A stretch of 64,000 nt of DNA, taken from assembly GCF_030547185.1 (NCBI RefSeq), contig NZ_JAUOQR010000009.1, positions 79,316 through 143,315 on the forward strand, given 5' to 3'. Numbering within the stretch: position 1 is the stretch's first letter; every line of letters starts with the position of its first letter. This DNA is from Neptuniibacter sp. 1_MG-2023 (GTDB lineage: Bacteria; Pseudomonadota; Gammaproteobacteria; Pseudomonadales; Balneatricaceae). Below are positions 35,970 to 44,250 of this stretch, in pieces. Under the pieces are notes generated by a model. That model saw only the letters and a list, made by a program, of their open reading frames with translations. It was not told the origin of the DNA and did not search any database. The translations under genes and the position numbers were made by a program.

Positions 35970-37796
35970 ATGACAAAAATAATAGGAACGGGAATCAAGC
36001 CTTTATGTGTTGCGATCACTTTGTCGCTCGCAGCTACTACAGCAATTGCTAAACCTGTCACTTGGAATGACATTAAGAATGATGCCAACACTCCAGAAGA
36101 TGTTCTTGGTTATGGTATAGGACCAAAAGCTCAGCGCTGGAGTGATTTAACTAAAATCAACGATAAAAATATAGATGCCCTTGTTCCTGCATGGTCATTC
36201 TCTTTTGGCGATGAGAAACAGCGCGGTCAAGAATCACAAGCACTTGTGCATGATGGCATTATCTATATTACAGGTTCTTATTCACGCATATTTGCCGTAG
36301 ATGCTAAAACAGGTAAAAAAATCTGGTCATACTCTTATCGCCTACCGGACGACATTCGTCCTTGCTGTGATGTAGTTAACCGTGGTGCTGCTATTTTCGG
36401 TGATCTTGTTTACTTCGGTACTCTAGATGCGGCTATCGTTGCGCTTGATAAGAAGACCGGTAAAGTTAAATGGAAGAAAAAATTCGGTGATCATACCGAA
36501 GGCTACACAATGACTGGCGCGCCGACGATCATTAAAGATCAGAAAACAGGCAAAGTTCTTTTGATTCATGGATCATCTGGTGATGAGTTCGGTGTAGTTG
36601 GTAAATTGTTTGCACGCGATCCAATGACAGGCGAAGAGATTTGGATGCGTCCTTTCGTAGAGGGACATTATGGCCGCCTAAATGGTAAAAAAGGCTCACC
36701 TACTGGCGATCCAAAAGCACCTTCTTGGCCTGATGATCCAAATTCACCAACAGGTAAAGTTGAAGCATGGAGTCATGGTGGTGGTGCCCCTTGGCAATCA
36801 GCTAGCTTTGACGTAGAAACCAACACTATTATCGTAGGTGCGGGTAACCCTGCTCCTTGGAATGGCTGGGCGAGAACATCACCAGGTGGCAATCCAGCTG
36901 ATTACGATAGCTTATATACATCTGGTCAGGTTGCCGTTGATCCATCTACAGGTGAAGTTAAATGGTTCTACCAGCATACACCTAACGATGCTTGGGATTT
37001 CTCCGGTAATAACGAATTAGTACTTTTTGAGTACAAAGATAACGGTAAAACCATTAAAGCAACAGGTCATGCTGACCGTAACGGTTTCTTCTATGTAGTA
37101 AACCGTGAGAATGGTGACTTCATTCGTGGCTTCCCATTTGTTGATAATATCACTTGGGCAACACATATCGACCCTAAAACTGGCCGTCCAGTAGAAGTTG
37201 AAGGTCAGCGCCCTCCTCTACCTGAAGCAGGAAAGAAAAAAGGTAAGTCTATAGAAGTATCACCTCCTTTCTTGGGCGGTAAAAACTGGAACCCTATGGC
37301 TTACAGCCAAGATACAGGCCTCTTCTATCTAGGTGCTAACCACTGGAAAGAAGACTACTGGACTGAGGAAGTTCACTATAAAAAAGGTGCAGCATACTTA
37401 GGCCAAGGTTTCCGTATTCGTAAGATGTATGACGACCATGTAGGTGTGCTTCGCGCGGTTGATCCTAAATCAGGCAAAATCGTTTGGACTCACAAAGAGA
37501 AACTACCTTTATGGTCTGGGGTTCTTGCCACTAAAGGTAACCTTATCTTTACCGGTACTGGCGAAGGTTACTTAAAAGCATTTGATGCTAAAACAGGTAA
37601 GGAACTATGGAAGTTCCAGACAGGTTCAGGGATTGTATCCTCTCCTGTAACTTGGACTCAGGATGGTGAGCAGTATATCGGTATCGCAAGCGGTTACGGT
37701 GGTGCTGTACCTCTATGGGGTGGCGATATGGCTGACTTGACTAAGCCTGTTTCGCAAGGTGGTTCATTCTGGGCGTTTAAACTAAAGACTAAATAA
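35970..37796 (+). CDS. exaA: PQQ-dependent ethanol dehydrogenase, calcium type (ExaA/PedE-like)
   Basis: The 608-residue quinoprotein is the second alcohol dehydrogenase of the island. The start ATG 35970 has AGGG upstream and gives a normal signal peptide (ending TAIA near residue 28); an upstream in-frame ATG at 35823 would bury it. The Cys pair lies at 132-133 (RPCCDV). The metal and catalytic segment is NDAWDFSGNNE, with catalytic Asp343 and Ser345 where lanthanide enzymes have Asp. Calcium dependence is therefore inferred. An insertion around KGSPTGDPKAPSWPDDPNSP is absent from the PedH-like paralogue. A strong terminator (37843-37880) follows. Confidence 0.94.
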   Translation: MTKIIGTGIKPLCVAITLSLAATTAIAKPVTWNDIKNDANTPEDVLGYGIGPKAQRWSDLTKINDKNIDALVPAWSFSFGDEKQRGQESQALVHDGIIYITGSYSRIFAVDAKTGKKIWSYSYRLPDDIRPCCDVVNRGAAIFGDLVYFGTLDAAIVALDKKTGKVKWKKKFGDHTEGYTMTGAPTIIKDQKTGKVLLIHGSSGDEFGVVGKLFARDPMTGEEIWMRPFVEGHYGRLNGKKGSPTGDPKAPSWPDDPNSPTGKVEAWSHGGGAPWQSASFDVETNTIIVGAGNPAPWNGWARTSPGGNPADYDSLYTSGQVAVDPSTGEVKWFYQHTPNDAWDFSGNNELVLFEYKDNGKTIKATGHADRNGFFYVVNRENGDFIRGFPFVDNITWATHIDPKTGRPVEVEGQRPPLPEAGKKKGKSIEVSPPFLGGKNWNPMAYSQDTGLFYLGANHWKEDYWTEEVHYKKGAAYLGQGFRIRKMYDDHVGVLRAVDPKSGKIVWTHKEKLPLWSGVLATKGNLIFTGTGEGYLKAFDAKTGKELWKFQTGSGIVSSPVTWTQDGEQYIGIASGYGGAVPLWGGDMADLTKPVSQGGSFWAFKLKTK

Positions 37797-37842
37797 GAAT
37801 TAGTTTTTCGCTTTATTTAAATAGATTTTAATCTATCTATAT

Positions 37843-37880
37843 AGCCCTCTTTCATCACTATGATAAGAGGGCTTTTTTTT
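37843..37880 (+). terminator. Strong terminator after exaA, touching the next gene's ribosome site
   Basis: AGCCCTCTT (37843-37851) pairs with AAGAGGGCT (37865-37873) and eight T follow. The GGAG ribosome site of the pentapeptide gene begins at 37881, directly after the T-run. Thus the downstream gene is made only by read-through, or from a promoter overlapping this hairpin. Confidence 0.88.
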
Positions 37881-37889
37881 GGAGCACAC

Positions 37890-38528
37890 ATGAAATTTAT
37901 TATCCCTATTGGTCTCTTATTTTGCGCATCCAATCTTTTTGCAGACGAGATGATTATCAATGGCTGTAAAATAGAACCTAAAGCGCAATGTGCAAACATG
38001 GATCTATCCGGTGCTGATTTAAGACTCGTTGATCTTCGTAACGCAGACCTAAGCGGTGCGAACCTATCAGGAGCCGACTTACGTCATGCAATCTTAAAAA
38101 ATGCAAACCTAGGCAAAGCGGACTTATCGGGAGCAAATCTAGCACGTGCTGATATGCGACACGCTTCAGTAAAAGGCGCTAACCTTTCATCTGCAAACTT
38201 AGAAGCTATTAATGGCTGGACGCTTTTTGGTCAAGGCGCTAACTTTAACAGCGCTAATCTATATGGTGCAAATTTAGAGTTTTCCAGATTAAGTAACGCT
38301 AAATTTGAGGGGGCGGTGTTACGAGCGGCTAACTTAGAAATGGCATGGATGACTAAGACAATTCTAACCGGCGCAAATTTAGAAAATGCCAATCTGCAGG
38401 AAGCAAAACTGAATGGCGCGTCACTAGAAAACGCTATATTCACGGGCGTACAGAAACGTTATGCCTCATTTCAAGCTACATATATGGAAGGCTGTGTAGA
38501 TTGCCCGTTTGATTGGGCTAGAGATTAA
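37890..38528 (+). CDS. Secreted pentapeptide-repeat protein
   Basis: The 212-residue protein has a signal peptide (MKFIIPIGLLFCASNLFA) and about 28 pentapeptide repeats of the A(D/N)LxX type (from about residue 38 to 195), which should fold as a right-handed quadrilateral beta-helix. Two Cys occur near the N-terminus (NGCKIEPKAQCAN) and two in the C-terminal EGCVDCPFDW, suggesting capping disulfides. ATG 37890 is chosen from GGAG five bases upstream; an in-frame ATG at 37860 lies within the terminator. In P. putida a similar gene lies between pedE and pedR2, as here. Function is unknown. Confidence 0.87.
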   Translation: MKFIIPIGLLFCASNLFADEMIINGCKIEPKAQCANMDLSGADLRLVDLRNADLSGANLSGADLRHAILKNANLGKADLSGANLARADMRHASVKGANLSSANLEAINGWTLFGQGANFNSANLYGANLEFSRLSNAKFEGAVLRAANLEMAWMTKTILTGANLENANLQEAKLNGASLENAIFTGVQKRYASFQATYMEGCVDCPFDWARD

Positions 38529-38540
38529 ACGATCATGGAT

Positions 38541-38575
38541 TAACGCACCGGCATATAATACCGGTGCGTTCTATT
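38541..38575. terminator. Bidirectional terminator between convergent genes
   Basis: AACGCACCGG (38541-38550) pairs exactly with CCGGTGCGTT (38560-38569). TATTTT follows on the plus strand. It separates the pentapeptide gene from the convergent response regulator gene. Confidence 0.8.
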
Positions 38576-39220
38576 TTAACTAACTTCTACACCGACCTTA
38601 ACTACACCGGTTTCAATAGCTAAATGCACTAATTCCGCTGTCGAGCTTATCTGCAACTTACTTTTTAAAATCGACGTGTAGTTAGAAACTGTCTTATTAC
38701 TGATAAATAACTGCTCAGAAATTTGATGTACGCTACACCCTTGTGCCAGCATAACAAAAATCTCAAACTCCCTCTGTGTCATATCTTTAAGGCGCTGGTC
38801 TTTCTGTTCAGGTCGAGTAACCGCTAAACGCATTGCCAGTTCATGTTCTACATAAAGCTGGCCTGCAGCCACTTTTTTAACCGCATCAATTAATATTTCA
38901 GGTGTGCAACTTTTAGTTATGTAGCCTTTGGCTCCAGCCTCCATTGCCTGGGCAACAACCGGTGACTCGTCATACATACTAAAAAATAAGATATTAATAT
39001 TTGAATCACGTTGTAAAATTCTACGAGTTGCTTCAACGCCGCTAATCCCTTGCATGTTTACATCCATAATCACAATGTCAGGCTTATCTGTTTGGCAGAG
39101 ATTAAATGCCTGATCGCCATTACTTGCTTCTAGAACATCGCAAGGCGCCAACATGGTTGATAGAAGACTTGAATAGCCTTGACGAACAACCGCATGATCG
39201 TCAGCAATAATTATTTTCAT
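38576..39220 (-). CDS. pedR2: LuxR-type response regulator, PedR2-like
   Basis: The 214-residue regulator has a receiver domain (ADDH at 6-9, phosphoacceptor Asp53 in IVIMDVNM, Lys in GYITKS) and a C-terminal LuxR/NarL helix-turn-helix (LTQ-like MTQREFEIFVMLAQGCSV, then ISNKTVSNYTSILK). It overlaps the upstream histidine kinase gene by ATGA, so the pair is cognate. In P. putida KT2440 the PedS2/PedR2 pair beside pedE sets the choice between calcium and lanthanide dehydrogenases; the identical position and neighbours support the same role here. A paralogue lies at 40643-41278. Confidence 0.88.
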   Translation of the reverse strand: MKIIIADDHAVVRQGYSSLLSTMLAPCDVLEASNGDQAFNLCQTDKPDIVIMDVNMQGISGVEATRRILQRDSNINILFFSMYDESPVVAQAMEAGAKGYITKSCTPEILIDAVKKVAAGQLYVEHELAMRLAVTRPEQKDQRLKDMTQREFEIFVMLAQGCSVHQISEQLFISNKTVSNYTSILKSKLQISSTAELVHLAIETGVVKVGVEVS

Positions 39221-40503
39221 ACTTCCTCCTCAACAACAGGGATTTCCATAGAAACCATGCTGCCACCTTCGGCTAACTGTTTAAAATTTAGAGTGCCTTG
39301 CATACAGCGTGCTCTTTCCCGCATCGATCTTAATCCTAGGCCTGAACCTTCTGAACATTCAGAACCTACACCATTGTCACTTACTGTTAATGCAAGCGAA
39401 TTTTTATGACTGCTCAAACTTATATCCACCAAACTTGCCTGTGCATGGCGAGCAATATTATTTAATGCTTCTTGAATGATTCTATAAATATGAGTATTAC
39501 TTTCATCAGATAAAGAGATCAGATCATCAGGGAGTTGGAGGTTTACTTTTATATGATGGGACTGACTCCAATTATCAACCAATGTGCGAATCGCCTCCAA
39601 TAAACCCAATTGCTCTAATATAACGGGATGAAGTTTACGAATTAACTGCCTAAAGCTGATATGCATCGCATCGCAATTAACTGTAATCTGCTCTCCAACA
39701 GCTGAAACCACATCGGGGTTATTGGCCGACGCTTTAATTAAATAAGCTTGCGCCCTAATACCTGTTAAGTATTGCCCTAGATCATCATGTAGTTCTCGAG
39801 CAAGGTGAGCGCGCTCCTTTTCTTGTAAACGCATTAGCTCGTGGGTCAACCTTGTATTATCACGCTCAGCATTTTCTAGCGCATGAGCCATAGCATTAAA
39901 ATGCTCTGACAAGTCATTGATTTCTCTTATTGAATAGTGATCAAGTCGCGCTGTAAATCGGCCCTTTTCTATATCTTTTAATGCATTAAGAAAATCGGTT
40001 ACAGGCTTAACACCCTGTCGAACACCTATATAGATCGCAAGATTTGATAGCAGTGCACTGAGAGTAAATAGCACTAAAACATTTTGTACCGACTCCCACA
40101 CCTCCTCCACTTCATCAGAAGTATCAGCCTGCAGACGTAAAGCTCGGCCATCAGATAAATATCTAAAGTATTGCTTTTCTTCTACATGATCTAAACCAGG
40201 AATTAAATTAAAAAACCACTCAGGCACTTCATCTGAGTGATGAGTTAGCGGGCTATTATCTGGCAGCTGGGTATTTTCTACGATAGACAGGTGAACATGA
40301 CGTGTTTCACCTTCAAGCAGGTTTTGCAGTAAGGCTTCGTCAGTAGCCGCGGCACTCAGTAGTTGATGAGTAAAACTCACACCCGCCGTCACTTCCCGAG
40401 TAATATCTTTAGTGGCTTGTTGAAGCATGTCATATAAAGTTACCAATAAAGCAAAGGCAAATACGAGTGCAACAACTAAATTTAAACGCAAAACTGCTTT
40501 CAT
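39217..40503 (-). CDS. pedS2: Membrane sensor histidine kinase, PedS2-like
   Basis: The 428-residue kinase has a first membrane helix (about 7-27) and a periplasmic sensor of roughly 110 residues rich in acidic side chains and His (VHLSIVENTQLPDNSPLTHH). A second helix (about 141-161) and HAMP (to about 215) precede a HisKA_3 dimerisation domain with phospho-His239 in ARELHDDLGQYLTGI. The HATPase ends DNGVGS, then GLGLRSMRERA. In the ped cluster this kinase responds to lanthanide, directly or indirectly. A motif CACTTAGGTACTA lies about 105 bases upstream of the start. It is co-transcribed with the regulator gene at 38576. Confidence 0.87.
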   Translation of the reverse strand: MKAVLRLNLVVALVFAFALLVTLYDMLQQATKDITREVTAGVSFTHQLLSAAATDEALLQNLLEGETRHVHLSIVENTQLPDNSPLTHHSDEVPEWFFNLIPGLDHVEEKQYFRYLSDGRALRLQADTSDEVEEVWESVQNVLVLFTLSALLSNLAIYIGVRQGVKPVTDFLNALKDIEKGRFTARLDHYSIREINDLSEHFNAMAHALENAERDNTRLTHELMRLQEKERAHLARELHDDLGQYLTGIRAQAYLIKASANNPDVVSAVGEQITVNCDAMHISFRQLIRKLHPVILEQLGLLEAIRTLVDNWSQSHHIKVNLQLPDDLISLSDESNTHIYRIIQEALNNIARHAQASLVDISLSSHKNSLALTVSDNGVGSECSEGSGLGLRSMRERARCMQGTLNFKQLAEGGSMVSMEIPVVEEEV

Positions 40504-40607
40504 CTACATACCTAATTCAGAATATAGCGAAGTTAGGTTCCGCTATAGCTTAGTATGCAAACCTCATAGGGGGGAGCTGTATTCCTCTATAGCAGTATTC
40601 AAGCTAA

Positions 40608-40620
40608 CACTTAGGTACTA
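40608..40620 (+). promoter_or_regulatory. TACTTNNGTACTA-like motif upstream of pedS2
   Basis: CACTTAGGTACTA matches the site at 41936-41948 at 11 of 13 positions. It lies in the gap between the two response regulator units, about 105 bases before the pedS2 start. Confidence 0.45.
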
Positions 40621-40642
40621 GATTGCACCCGTGATTAGCATT

Positions 40643-41278
40643 TTAATGGGCGATTTTGATAACGCCTGCATCAATAGCTAAATGCACTAATTCGGCTGTA
40701 GAACTAATTTTTAGCTTACTTTTTATCGTAGTCACGTAATTAGATATAGTTTTAATATTTAGGTTTAGGGTGTCAGAAATGATTTGATTGCTTTGTCCGC
40801 GCGCTAGCATGACAAAAACCTCAAACTCACGCTGGGTTAATTCTCGTAACCGCTCATCAGAAATATTTTGTGAATTGAGCGCTAATTTCATAATTAACTC
40901 ATACTCAATGAATATTTCACCTTTGGATATTTTTGTTACTGCTTCAACGAGGGTTTTGGGAGATCCAGATTTAGTGATATACCCCATAGCGCCAGTGTCC
41001 AGCGCTTGCTTAACGATAGGTGCTTCATCATACATACTAAAGAACAGCACTTTTGCATCATTATCTGCTTGCAAAATGCGAGTGGCAGCTTCAATGCCAC
41101 TAATGCCTGGCAAGTTAATATCCATAATTACAAGGTCTGGCAACTCCTTCTGGTAGAGTTCGCAGGCCTCTTCTCCACTTGCCGCTTCAACGATTTCGCA
41201 ATCCTTAATAACCGTCGGAAGAACACTTGCGTATCCTTGTCGCACAACTGAGTGGTCATCAGTAATTAGGATTTTCAT
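40643..41278 (-). CDS. Second PedR2-like LuxR-type response regulator
   Basis: This 211-residue protein is a clear paralogue of the regulator at 38576-39220. It shares MDINLPGISG with phosphoacceptor Asp53, FFSMYDEAP, GYITKSGSP and the HTH end ISSTAELVHLAI. The helix-turn-helix recognition region differs (LNLNIKTISNYVTTIK versus LFISNKTVSNYTSILK), so the target may overlap but need not be identical. ATG 41278 is chosen because GGAG lies just upstream; an ATG at 41311 would add 11 residues. It has no own kinase and precedes pedS2 on the same strand with a 139-base gap, so PedS2 may phosphorylate both. Confidence 0.88.
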   Translation of the reverse strand: MKILITDDHSVVRQGYASVLPTVIKDCEIVEAASGEEACELYQKELPDLVIMDINLPGISGIEAATRILQADNDAKVLFFSMYDEAPIVKQALDTGAMGYITKSGSPKTLVEAVTKISKGEIFIEYELIMKLALNSQNISDERLRELTQREFEVFVMLARGQSNQIISDTLNLNIKTISNYVTTIKSKLKISSTAELVHLAIDAGVIKIAH

Positions 41279-41364
41279 GGAGTCTCCAGATAGGAAAATA
41301 ATATCCCCCATCCTACCATGAAAAACAGGCTATTTTATCTATCTGTGAAGGGTAAACTAAGATA

Positions 41365-41398
41365 AAAATACTCGCCTAAAGGCTAAGGCGAGTATTTT
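41365..41398. terminator. Terminator with a perfect 12-bp stem
   Basis: AAAATACTCGCC (41365-41376) pairs with GGCGAGTATTTT (41387-41398). On the minus strand it is followed by TTATC after the T-rich arm, ending the gene at 41424-41861. Confidence 0.82.
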
Positions 41399-41423
41399 GA
41401 TACAAACAACAACTAAGGCGTTA

Positions 41424-41861
41424 TTATTTAACGTTAAATACGCCTTCCATTCCTTTCTCTTCTAGGCCTTCAGCGTAAAACTCAAAGTTACCTGGCTGTA
41501 AAGGAACGAAGTAAATTTCTGCCTCAGCTTCCTGTTCAAATTCAAGCTCAGTAACAGTCATAGTTTTTATTTCCATATCGCCAGCTTCGAGTTTACGCAG
41601 GAAAATGGAAGCAAAAAATTCTGGTGCTTGTAGAGCATATTCAGTTTGACCGCTAGAGACTATTTTCAGTTTATAAGCCTTACCGGTCTCAAGTTCATAC
41701 TCTTTTTGCGATAGTTCATAACGGTTATCTTCAGTTCCTAAAACAAGATCTGGTAGTTTCGTTGGCCTAGTTGTTAAATCACCTTTTGCCATTGCAGATA
41801 AACTTGAAAGAGCTAAGACAGCAGTTAGCGTTCCCATAGTAATTTTTTTTGCAAAATTCAT
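41424..41861 (-). CDS. Secreted cupredoxin-like protein lacking copper ligands
   Basis: The 145-residue protein has a signal peptide (ending LSAMA near residue 25). The mature part has the strand pattern of a cupredoxin (YELETGKAYKLKIVSSGQTE, then PLQPGNFEFYAEG, KGMEGVFNV). However, it contains no Cys or His, so a type 1 copper site cannot form. It is strongly acidic (about 24 Asp/Glu against 12 Lys/Arg). It is divergent from the pedA1A2BC transporter genes, with a TACTTNNGTACTA site between them. Related small proteins lie near ped/exa genes in pseudomonads. A structural, metal-handling or protein-protein role is possible. Confidence 0.75.
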   Translation of the reverse strand: MNFAKKITMGTLTAVLALSSLSAMAKGDLTTRPTKLPDLVLGTEDNRYELSQKEYELETGKAYKLKIVSSGQTEYALQAPEFFASIFLRKLEAGDMEIKTMTVTELEFEQEAEAEIYFVPLQPGNFEFYAEGLEEKGMEGVFNVK

Positions 41862-41935
41862 TCTTCACCTCGAGCATTAAGAGTATTTAGTTATTATGTG
41901 CACCATGCTAAAGATAGCTCTGGGCAAAAGAATGC

Positions 41936-41948
41936 TACTTCGGTACTA
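41936..41948 (+). promoter_or_regulatory. TACTTCGGTACTA motif in a divergent promoter region
   Basis: The motif sits 75 bases from the start of the cupredoxin-like gene and 88 bases from the start of pedA1, well placed to control both. It matches sites at 40608, 49490 and 35453. Confidence 0.5.
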
Positions 41949-42036
41949 ATTGTTTTCTACTTTATTCATATTCCGAGTTCACGAATTCCCGCCTATGCTG
42001 GGATAAATACACTAACGGTAAGCTTGTATAACTATT

Positions 42037-43215
42037 ATGTTTCATAATCATAGAAAAAACGCGCTAGCGATAACAGTGACCGCTCTATTGGGTAGCAGCA
42101 ATGTTTATTCCGAGATAGAGGTTAATATCAGTTACTTACAACAGGAGATTGATCAAGGCCCCGTTTTATCTAATATCCTGCCTGAACCTGAAGATGCGGG
42201 CTTACAAGGCGCAAAACTGGCGATTCAAGATAGTAATACAACAGGCCGCTTCCTAAAGCATAAGTACCAGCTTCAAGAATTAGTTGATGAAGATCCTGAA
42301 GTTTTACTAAGCAAGGCGAAAGCGCAATATGACGCGGGTATTAGATACTTTGTTGTAAATACCGATGACCAAACAATTAGTAAATTTACAGAAACTTTAG
42401 GTAAAGATGCACTTATCTTTAACGCGGGCTCAACGACTAATGCCTTGCGACAGCATATGTGCACCCCTAACCTTTTCCATACAATACCAAGTAGAGCAAT
42501 GCTAACGGATGCATTGGCACAGTGGCTTAAAGCAAAACGTTTACAAAAAATCTTTATGATTACCGGCGCCACACCTGAAGACAAAGCCTACAGCAACTCT
42601 TTCAAGCGTTCAGTGAAACGCTTCGGCTTATCAATAGTGGAAGAAAAAGACTGGAGTTTCGATACAGATTTACGCAGGACTGCACAATCAGAAATGCCTC
42701 TGTTTACTCAACACCGCGATTACGATGTTGTATTCGTGGCTGATGAGCGAGGAGATTTTGGTGAGTATGTACTCTATAACACTTGGCTACCTAGACCTGT
42801 TGTTGGAACCCAAGGACTAATGCCTGTCGCATGGCATCGTGTTGTTGAGCAATATGGTGCCGCTCAGCTGCAAAGCCGTTTTGAGAAAAGCTCTGGCCGC
42901 TGGATGAACGGCAAAGATTATTCCGCTTGGGCCGCTGTGCGAACGGTTGCAGAAGCGGTAACGCGAACACAAACTAATGATGCATCTACGAATGAAGCTT
43001 ATATCAAATCAGATCAATTTCAGTTGGCTGGATTTAAAGGCCGCAAGCTTGACTTTCGTAGCTGGAATGGACAACTTAGACAGACTATTCCATTAGTTCA
43101 CCCTCGTTCGTTGGTATCTCTTTCGCCTCAAGAAGGCTTTTTACACCCAACGAATGAGCTCGATACATTAGGATTTGATCAAAAAGAAACTGACTGCACC
43201 GAAACACGCAAATAA
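42037..43215 (+). CDS. pedA1: PQQ-system ABC transporter substrate-binding protein (PedA1-like)
   Basis: The 392-residue periplasmic protein has a signal peptide (to about residue 25) and a Leu/Ile/Val-binding-protein-like fold: EPEDAGLQGAKLAIQDSNTT, RYFVVNTDDQTI, and FNAGSTTNALRQHMC. This matches the family found only with PQQ alcohol dehydrogenase systems. In P. putida the PedA1A2BC system is needed for growth at low lanthanide, and the lut cluster of methylotrophs has related components. Lanthanide or lanthanide-complex binding is inferred, not shown. It begins the pedA1-A2-B-C operon. Confidence 0.87.
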   Translation: MFHNHRKNALAITVTALLGSSNVYSEIEVNISYLQQEIDQGPVLSNILPEPEDAGLQGAKLAIQDSNTTGRFLKHKYQLQELVDEDPEVLLSKAKAQYDAGIRYFVVNTDDQTISKFTETLGKDALIFNAGSTTNALRQHMCTPNLFHTIPSRAMLTDALAQWLKAKRLQKIFMITGATPEDKAYSNSFKRSVKRFGLSIVEEKDWSFDTDLRRTAQSEMPLFTQHRDYDVVFVADERGDFGEYVLYNTWLPRPVVGTQGLMPVAWHRVVEQYGAAQLQSRFEKSSGRWMNGKDYSAWAAVRTVAEAVTRTQTNDASTNEAYIKSDQFQLAGFKGRKLDFRSWNGQLRQTIPLVHPRSLVSLSPQEGFLHPTNELDTLGFDQKETDCTETRK

Positions 43216-43229
43216 AAATTGGAATAATT

Positions 43230-44201
43230 ATGAATTTTAAAAAATCACTTACCGCATTAGCTGTTGGTAGCTTGCTGGCCTCTTCTGCACTTTATGCAGA
43301 AACGGCTTATGTCTCCAATGAAAAAGATGACACTATCTCAATCATTGATTTAGATACGATGACTGTCACTGACACAATCGATGTTGGTGAGCGTCCTCGC
43401 GGCATAATACTTTCTAAAGATAATTCTAAACTTTATATCTGCGCATCTGATTCAGACACTGTACAAGTGATGGACCTTGCCACCAATCAGATTATAAAAG
43501 AGCTACCTTCAGGTGAAGATCCTGAACAGTTCGCCCTTCACCCAAACAATCGTCATCTATATATTTCAAATGAAGATGACGCCCTAGTTACTATCGTTGA
43601 TACTGAAACAAGTGAAGTGCTTGCACAGATTGATGTAGGCGTTGAACCTGAAGGTATGGCTGTCAGCCCTGATGGAACAATGGCGGTTAATACAAGTGAA
43701 ACAACCAATATGGTTCACTGGATTGATACAGAGAAACACGAATTAGTAGACAACACTTTGGTTGACCAGCGTCCACGCCATGTTGAATTCAGCAAAGACA
43801 GCAAATTGTTGTGGGCAAGTGCTGAAATTGGTGCAACGGTTTCTGTTATTGACACCGCTTCACGTAAAATAATTAAAAAAATCACCTTTGAAATTAAAGG
43901 TGTTCATAAAGACAAAATACAGCCCGTTGGCGTTAAACTTTCAGACGATGGACGTTATGCTTTCGTAGCTTTAGGACCTGCTAACCATGTTGCAGTTGTC
44001 AACGCTAAAACATATGAGGTTGAGGACTACATCTTAGTTGGCCGTCGAGTATGGCATATGGAATTCAACCAAGATCAAAGCCTACTTCTAGCAACGAACG
44101 GTATCAGTGGCGACGTATCAATCATCGATATTAGCAAAATGAAAGCCATAAAAACCATCAAGGTGGGACGGTACCCCTGGGGTGTTGTAATTAAACCATA
44201 A
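43230..44201 (+). CDS. pedA2: PQQ-system YVTN beta-propeller protein (PedA2-like)
   Basis: The 323-residue secreted protein has a signal peptide (ending ALYA near residue 22). YVTN-type repeats follow: AYVSNEKDDTISIIDLDTMT, LYICASDSDTVQVMDLAT, LYISNEDDALVTIVDTET and four more. These should form a seven-bladed propeller with many Asp on its surface. In PQQ clusters it always accompanies the ABC transporter genes. The gene follows pedA1 by 14 bases and is followed by a hairpin (44211-44232) before the ATPase gene. A binding role in metal or dehydrogenase handling is inferred. Confidence 0.88.
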   Translation: MNFKKSLTALAVGSLLASSALYAETAYVSNEKDDTISIIDLDTMTVTDTIDVGERPRGIILSKDNSKLYICASDSDTVQVMDLATNQIIKELPSGEDPEQFALHPNNRHLYISNEDDALVTIVDTETSEVLAQIDVGVEPEGMAVSPDGTMAVNTSETTNMVHWIDTEKHELVDNTLVDQRPRHVEFSKDSKLLWASAEIGATVSVIDTASRKIIKKITFEIKGVHKDKIQPVGVKLSDDGRYAFVALGPANHVAVVNAKTYEVEDYILVGRRVWHMEFNQDQSLLLATNGISGDVSIIDISKMKAIKTIKVGRYPWGVVIKP

Positions 44202-44210
44202 TTTGTAAAT

Positions 44211-44232
44211 GAGGCCTCCAATTGGAGGTCTC
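44211..44232 (+). repeat. Intercistronic hairpin between pedA2 and pedB
   Basis: CCTCCA (44215-44220) and TGGAGG form the core of CCTCCAATTGGAGG, extended by GAG/CTC outside. No T-run follows. Such hairpins between binding-protein and ATPase genes often stabilise the upstream mRNA, giving more binding protein than ATPase. Confidence 0.5.
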
Positions 44233-44250
44233 AACTTATTTAGGAACTGT

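Noticed and set aside
35768..36052. Open frame overlapping the exaA start
   Set aside because: It overlaps the exaA signal peptide region in another frame, has no ribosome site and no recognisable protein features.
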